Shown here piece after piece: positions 15,867-19,326 of a stretch of 19,326 bases of DNA. Below the pieces are notes generated by a model. It was not told the DNA's origin, did no database searches, and worked only from the letters and a program-made list of their open reading frames with translations. The translations under genes were made by a program, and so were the position numbers. Position 1 is the stretch's first letter; each line of letters starts with the position of its first letter. The stretch covers positions 1-19,326 of the forward strand of contig CAYQBY010000028.1 in the NCBI GenBank assembly GCA_964415865.1, given 5' to 3'. This DNA comes from Thiopontia sp964415865 (GTDB lineage Bacteria; Pseudomonadota; Gammaproteobacteria; GCF-002020875).

Positions 15867-15887
15867 GAAACATATATAAGTTATGTT
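15860..15887 (+). promoter_or_regulatory. Distal promoter of the heme/hemerythrin sensor gene
   Basis: TTGTCA (15860-15865, five of six), a 16-base spacer and TATGTT (15882-15887, four of six including T1, A2, T6). A transcript from here would begin near 15894 and carry about 68 bases of leader containing the FNR box, so FNR bound there would act as a roadblock for it. Its -35 overlaps that of the minus-strand small-RNA promoter. Confidence 0.4.
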
Positions 15888-15910
15888 ATATGCAAAAGCC
15901 AGTGCTGACA

Positions 15911-15924
15911 TTGATCAGGATCAA
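15911..15924. promoter_or_regulatory. Perfect FNR/Anr box
   Basis: The 14 bases TTGATCAGGATCAA match the FNR/Anr consensus TTGAT-N4-ATCAA at all ten defined positions. The centre (15917.5) lies 41.5 bases before the start predicted from the -10 at 15947-15952, the classic class II activating position. This ties the downstream sensor gene to oxygen limitation through an FNR-type Fe-S regulator, which is not in this window. Confidence 0.75.
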
Positions 15925-15946
15925 ATAGTCTCTTGCTTGTCATTGT

Positions 15947-15952
15947 TACTAT
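15947..15952 (+). promoter_or_regulatory. -10 element of a predicted FNR-dependent promoter
   Basis: TACTAT matches TATAAT at four of six positions, including T1, A2 and T6. There is no -35, as expected for class II activation with FNR replacing that contact. The predicted start is near 15959, three bases before the sensor ATG, so the mRNA would be leaderless or nearly so; no Shine-Dalgarno precedes that ATG, which is consistent. Confidence 0.45.
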
Positions 15953-15961
15953 CCACGGGCA

Positions 15962-18043
15962 ATGACCCTAACCAAACGACTTCTGGTAGCCACTGGTATA
16001 TCTCTCATACTAACTGAGGCAATACTGGGGCTGTATGCTTGGAATGATAGTCTGGAGGATACACAAAAGACTCTCTACAGAGAAAGTGAGTCTGTTTATA
16101 ATTTCCTGATGTCGGTGCGTCGTGTGTACCAGAAACAATTCTTGGCTAGCGGTGTTCCTCTAAACGATAAAACAGTAGGTTTCCTCCCTGCTCACTCATT
16201 ACCACTAATCAGCAAGGAATTCTCTAAAAATTGGGATCGTCGTGGCGTCACAATTGCCACTGTCTCTGACCGTCCACGCAACCCTATCAATCAAGCAGAT
16301 CCTGACGAACTAAAGGTGATGGATTGGTTTCGAGAAAACGATGAAGAGAAACTCTTTACTAAAGAATTAGTTGATAAAAGTGGCAACAAGGACTTTCTTT
16401 ATGCACGTCCAATATGGATAGTAAATTCCTGCCTCAAGTGCCATGGAGATAGAGCAAATGCTCCATACACAATACAGACACGATATGACAAAGCATATGG
16501 ATATAAGGTTGGTGACCTTAGAGGACTGGTCACTATCAGAATACCATCCTCAGCGATAACCAAGGAGATCTCTGCTCATTACATCGAGAAAAGCAGTGTG
16601 CTATTTATTGTATTTCTTGGTCTGATGCTTCTGCTTTATGGATTGATTTACTACTTTATGAAGCGCCCGATTCTTCAGGCAGTAGATCTCATTAATCAAG
16701 CTGATGGAAGTGACCCTGACTGGGTGTTGCCGCCACTTCCCGGAGAACTTGAAAAGATAGGTAATAGTTTTACTCGGCTCATGGATAGAAACCGTGACTT
16801 CATTGAAAGTATTAACCGAAAAAAAGAGCAGATTCGCCAACAACAAGTTTCAACCAAAGCTATTACAGGTGCTGTACAAGATGGAGTACTGATTGTTGAC
16901 CGTAATGGAATTATCAAGCAAATAAATGACACTCTACTCAAGTGGGTAGGAGGTGATTCATCCAAATGGGTTGGACAGCCAATGAATCAGATTTTTAAGT
17001 CTGAGTCCACAAAGAAAGATGATCAAATTACAGAGCATGTGCAGTCTCTTTACCATAGGGATGCAGATGCATTCTGGGAATTGTTGAATGACGCACCAAT
17101 TCCACTTTTTCTCATTACTCAAGCTAATGAAATTTACTGGAATAATCCTGCGGCAGAAGAACGTTTTGGTAGCGGGAAAAACAGATTGACTGGTTCATCT
17201 TTCGATCAATTTATTCCAGAGGACAAAAGGGCTGACAGACGCCAGAAACTATCAAAATTCTTTTCTAATCCAGATCATATCTCTCTACAACAAAACCTCA
17301 GAGTTGATATATGGTTTGGTGACAAATATCTGCCAATGCAACAAAGCTGCACGATGGTTACACTTGATTCTCAACCATGTGTACTGATGGCGCTGAATAT
17401 CCCTGTTATTGATCCAAGCATATCTCTGTTGCAGATGACCTCCTACGGCAGGCTCTTCACAGATGACTGGAAGGATGGCTACCAACATCTCTCTTCTGTG
17501 AATGGCAAAAGTATGTCCGTGGACGTTTCGGCAACACTTTTATTTAACGAAACAGATGACGAGAGTGGCTATAGATCAGCTGATGGTGCTGTTCTCATAC
17601 TCAAGGATTTACACAATCAATACAACCAACAAAAACAAAGCAATATTGCTAGATACTATTTACGCAATGCTGAGCAATCAGGCTCTCTCACATGGAACAA
17701 GCGTTTTAGTGTAGGTAATCGTGACCTCGATAAACAGCACAAGAAGTTGCTTGAAATTATTAATCAGGTGACCAATTCTGCAGGACGACAAGATCTACTG
17801 CAGTCTCTAATTGATCTTAATAAGTATGCTTCAGACCACTTCAGTTATGAAGAGACCTTGCTTGAAAAGTGTGGCTATAAGAATTTTGAGGAGCATACAC
17901 TGCTTCATGAAGAGTTTATCTCACAGATTGGTGTCTTCATGATTAGCCGTGACCTAGAGAAAAAGGAGCTACTATCTTTCCTTTATCAATGGTTGATTAG
18001 TCATATCTTAGTTGAAGATATGGCGTACAGAGAGTATCTGTAG
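15962..18043 (+). CDS. Membrane sensor: c-type heme (DUF3365/Tll0287-like) - PAS - bacteriohemerythrin
   Basis: A 693-residue membrane protein. One membrane span (~8-27) leads into a periplasmic domain (~30-205) with a single c-heme motif C157-L-K-C160-H161, resembling DUF3365/Tll0287-like sensor domains. A second span (~210-233) and a short linker with possible coiled coil (~235-300) follow. Cytoplasmic PAS-like segments lie at ~300-350, ~370-480 and perhaps ~490-550. The C-terminus (~577-693) is a bacteriohemerythrin with all seven di-iron ligands at canonical spacing: H593, H626, E630, H645, H649, H681, D686. No kinase, GGDEF, EAL, HD-GYP or chemoreceptor signalling domain is visible, so its output is unknown. 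The start has no Shine-Dalgarno, but any later Met (residue 50) would remove the first span. A perfect FNR box lies upstream. Architecture is clear; role is inferred as oxygen/redox/NO sensing. Confidence 0.88.
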   Translation: MTLTKRLLVATGISLILTEAILGLYAWNDSLEDTQKTLYRESESVYNFLMSVRRVYQKQFLASGVPLNDKTVGFLPAHSLPLISKEFSKNWDRRGVTIATVSDRPRNPINQADPDELKVMDWFRENDEEKLFTKELVDKSGNKDFLYARPIWIVNSCLKCHGDRANAPYTIQTRYDKAYGYKVGDLRGLVTIRIPSSAITKEISAHYIEKSSVLFIVFLGLMLLLYGLIYYFMKRPILQAVDLINQADGSDPDWVLPPLPGELEKIGNSFTRLMDRNRDFIESINRKKEQIRQQQVSTKAITGAVQDGVLIVDRNGIIKQINDTLLKWVGGDSSKWVGQPMNQIFKSESTKKDDQITEHVQSLYHRDADAFWELLNDAPIPLFLITQANEIYWNNPAAEERFGSGKNRLTGSSFDQFIPEDKRADRRQKLSKFFSNPDHISLQQNLRVDIWFGDKYLPMQQSCTMVTLDSQPCVLMALNIPVIDPSISLLQMTSYGRLFTDDWKDGYQHLSSVNGKSMSVDVSATLLFNETDDESGYRSADGAVLILKDLHNQYNQQKQSNIARYYLRNAEQSGSLTWNKRFSVGNRDLDKQHKKLLEIINQVTNSAGRQDLLQSLIDLNKYASDHFSYEETLLEKCGYKNFEEHTLLHEEFISQIGVFMISRDLEKKELLSFLYQWLISHILVEDMAYREYL

Positions 18044-18073
18044 CCTTACAGGCTTATTTGATACTAATAATAC

Positions 18074-18117
18074 AAAGAAAAAGCCAGCAGACTGTGCCTA
18101 ACAAACAGTCTACTGGC
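18074..18117 (-). terminator. Intrinsic terminator of the coiled-coil protein gene
   Basis: Arms at 18083-18095 and 18105-18117 pair at 12 of 13 positions around a 9-base loop. On the minus strand the hairpin is followed by TTTTTCTTT. It lies about 80 bases after the stop of the leftward gene at 18200. With no T-run on the plus side, it serves leftward transcription, though the hairpin could also protect the 3' end of the converging sensor mRNA. Confidence 0.8.
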
Positions 18118-18199
18118 ATAGTAGTTATCGAAATATGAATTAGGAGAAATCGATAACAGCTATTTGCAACAACCTACTTATCAGATCAAAGCCTCTTAA

Positions 18200-18931
18200 C
18201 TATACTGTCTTCTTACACGTTTGGTGAGTCACGGTAAATTCACCAATAGATTTTCCTGTTGAATCGATATATTCCGACTTTATAGAAATTCCAGCATTCA
18301 TAAGACGAGATGATGTTTGTTGAAGGCATGCTGACATGCTCAGATGATTGTTGATACGTGTTGTAACTTTCTCAACATCTATATGGGAGTCAGAGAGAAC
18401 ATAACTGTATACAACCTGTCTGTTACTCTGGTTATAGGTAACATCAGTGAGTGAACGATGTGTATCAACCTGTAATGGCAGTCGTGGCTTAAGGTTCAGC
18501 ACAGGCTGGATCACTGCGCCCATCAACATATCTCTCTCTTTCAGTGCAGAGCCGAGCTTGTTCTCAATCTCCGTTTCTTTTGATCTTTTTGTTCTAAGCT
18601 GAACTAGTATCTTTGTGTTGGATGAATCCAATGAATTCATCTTGCGATTCAAGCGCCTGATTTCATCCTCTTTGGACTCTAATACTCTCGTAAGTGTAGA
18701 TAGTTGTGTGGCGTAATCATCCTTAATTGTGCCAGTCTCCAATGATGCGACAACTAGATGATCATCACCTTTATTTTTAGCAATACTGACTGTTGGTACA
18801 TCAGCGGTTACCATTGCCACTGTTGCCGACCCAGCAAAGAGTAACCCCATAGCACCAATACCAATAAAAAATCCTGCCGTCATTAGGCTGACGATAAATG
18901 GAGGCTGTTTGTTTTTCAGAGTCTTCATCAC
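18200..18931 (-). CDS. Unknown membrane-anchored coiled-coil protein
   Basis: A 243-residue protein I do not recognise. A short basic N-terminus leads into one strong membrane span (~12-35), then a small-residue/Val-rich stretch, then a charged heptad-like helix likely to form a coiled coil (~72-135, e.g. LESKEDEIRRLNRKMNSL). A C-terminal globular domain (~150-243) has two cysteines, C202 and C239, that could form a disulfide if periplasmic. By the positive-inside rule the bulk faces the periplasm. It starts with two ATGs: AGGTG abuts the first, so the second (18928) may be the real start. It follows the 51-residue membrane-protein gene by 17 bases, probably in one operon, and has its own terminator. 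Confidence 0.75.
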   Translation of the reverse strand: MMKTLKNKQPPFIVSLMTAGFFIGIGAMGLLFAGSATVAMVTADVPTVSIAKNKGDDHLVVASLETGTIKDDYATQLSTLTRVLESKEDEIRRLNRKMNSLDSSNTKILVQLRTKRSKETEIENKLGSALKERDMLMGAVIQPVLNLKPRLPLQVDTHRSLTDVTYNQSNRQVVYSYVLSDSHIDVEKVTTRINNHLSMSACLQQTSSRLMNAGISIKSEYIDSTGKSIGEFTVTHQTCKKTV

Positions 18932-18948
18932 CTGATTACAACAGTAAA

Positions 18949-19104
18949 TTATCCTAGAAGAATGGTATCTATCGATGACATAGATGTACCACTAACCAGG
19001 CTCATTCCTACAAAAAAGATTGTAGCCAATCCAGTGAATGCGACTATTGAGCCACAAGCCGTGCACACTAGTATGTGAGAAATATCTTTGATCTTGCGAG
19101 CCAT
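18949..19104 (-). CDS. Unknown 51-residue single-span membrane protein with CxxC
   Basis: A short gene that length-filtered prediction would miss. Its ATG at 19104 is preceded by a strong AAGGAAGG (19117-19110) five bases away. The protein begins MARKIKD (basic), has C14-T-A-C17 at the membrane edge, then a hydrophobic span (~18-38) and a polar Ser/Thr-rich tail. The paired cysteines could bind a metal or heme or form a disulfide. The coiled-coil membrane protein follows after 17 bases, suggesting a two-protein membrane unit. No family recognised; the evidence is the ribosome binding site, composition and operon context. Confidence 0.6.
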   Translation of the reverse strand: MARKIKDISHILVCTACGSIVAFTGLATIFFVGMSLVSGTSMSSIDTILLG

Positions 19105-19124
19105 TATTACCTTCCTTGCCAAAA

Positions 19125-19152
19125 TTTATAATGGAGATATCGTAATCAGCAA
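19125..19152 (-). promoter_or_regulatory. Possible promoter of the two-gene membrane unit
   Basis: On the minus strand, TTGCTG (19152-19147, three of six), a 16-base spacer and TATAAA (19130-19125, five of six). The start would be near 19118, just at the Shine-Dalgarno of the 51-residue protein, leaving a very short leader. The weak -35 fits dependence on an activator binding the palindromes further upstream. Confidence 0.35.
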
Positions 19153-19167
19153 CAGGGGGTTTATCTA

Positions 19168-19187
19168 TACGTAAAAATACGTATTTT
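19168..19187. repeat. Tandem TACGTA sites and 14-bp palindrome
   Basis: TACGTA occurs at 19168-19173 and again at 19178-19183, exactly one helical turn (10 bases) apart. The second is the core of the perfect palindrome AAAATACGTATTTT (19174-19187), and a degenerate third copy (TTACGGTA) follows at 19191-19198. The placement, 16-35 bases upstream of the proposed -35, suits an activator or a regulator binding as two dimers on one face of the DNA. Confidence 0.45.
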
Positions 19188-19206
19188 AGTTTACGGTAAT
19201 ACACTG

Positions 19207-19230
19207 ATATTCTGATAATTGTCAGAATAT
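19207..19230. repeat. Inverted repeat with 9-bp perfect arms
   Basis: ATATTCTGA and TCAGAATAT face each other across six bases (TAATTG). It is too AT-rich and lacks a T-run for a good terminator, so a dimeric regulator's operator is more likely. It lies upstream of the TACGTA repeats, in the region that would control the 51-residue membrane protein or a gene beyond the window's edge. Confidence 0.4.
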
Positions 19231-19326
19231 ATATTTGTGGATATAGTTAATGTCCTTTAGTGGCTGGATATAGCCCTACAGCCCTCCTGAGCAGTCTGGA
19301 AGGCACCGGTAGTCTGTAGCCGACCC
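19231..19326. other. Unassigned right edge
   Basis: The last 96 bases turn from AT-rich to GC-rich at about 19260. On the minus strand, frames reaching in from the edge stay open for about 17 to 25 codons before stopping (one at 19247-19249 gives an Arg/Pro-rich tail ending ATKGH), so this may be the 3' end of a leftward gene. The plus strand also has short open stretches. I cannot choose between these. Confidence 0.2.

Noticed and set aside
18042..18054. AGCCT/AGGCT hairpin at the end of the sensor gene as a terminator
   Set aside because: Only five base pairs with a 3-base loop and a broken T-tract; too weak to call.
19260..19326. Signal-recognition-particle-like or riboswitch RNA at the right edge (CTGGAAGG motif, CTACAG/CTGTAG arms)
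   Set aside because: The matching is short and the essential flanking stem and tetraloop elements of the 4.5S RNA are absent; the region is cut by the window end.

Overview
This window reads as chromosome of a gammaproteobacterium, probably a respiring, sulfur-oxidiser-type autotroph that meets low oxygen. The strongest taxonomic evidence is the core block rph-rdgB-hemW transcribed away from yicC-gmk-rpoZ-spoT-ridA-recG, which is the pseudomonad/chromatialean order. The autotrophic lifestyle is an inference: it rests on a BicA-like bicarbonate-type SulP transporter, an NhaD sodium/proton antiporter and an LCIB-like (carbonic-anhydrase-fold) protein close together. Low-oxygen life is suggested by a perfect FNR box, a c-heme/hemerythrin sensor and an Fe-S protein of the DUF2148 family.

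Layout. Bases 1-180 hold a strong intrinsic terminator just upstream of the first gene. Bases 181-4749 (+) are a probable operon: SulP/BicA-like transporter, NodT-type outer-membrane lipoprotein, NhaD. Converging on it from the right (8384 down to 4773, -) is a tightly packed operon, rph-rdgB-hemW-LCIB-like, in which every junction is a 4-base overlap. The hemW start appears to be a CTG codon, without which the radical-SAM cysteines are lost. From 8454 to 15010 (+) run yicC, gmk (TTG start), rpoZ, spoT, ridA and recG (TTG start), followed by a DUF2148 Fe-S gene at 15094-15672.

The 289-base gap at 15673-15961 is the densest regulatory region. It holds a minus-strand small-RNA candidate of about 80 nt (promoter with consensus -35, 5' hairpin starting at the predicted first base, terminator hairpin with a UCCUCCUC loop). 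It also holds a plus-strand promoter whose -35 overlaps that of the small RNA, and a perfect FNR box placed exactly at -41.5 to a second possible start that would make the next mRNA almost leaderless. That next gene (15962-18043) encodes a membrane sensor with a CxxCH heme domain, PAS-like domains and a complete bacteriohemerythrin domain but no recognised output domain.

The right end (19104 down to 18200, -) holds a two-gene unit of unknown function: a 51-residue single-span membrane protein with a CxxC motif, and a membrane-anchored coiled-coil protein. It ends in a clear terminator and lies downstream of unusual palindromic repeats. The last 95 bases could not be assigned.

How it may work together (inference): the SulP transporter would import bicarbonate with sodium, NhaD would expel the sodium, and the LCIB-like protein would interconvert CO2 and bicarbonate. 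The FNR-linked sensor and the small RNA would adjust gene expression or physiology to oxygen and redox state.
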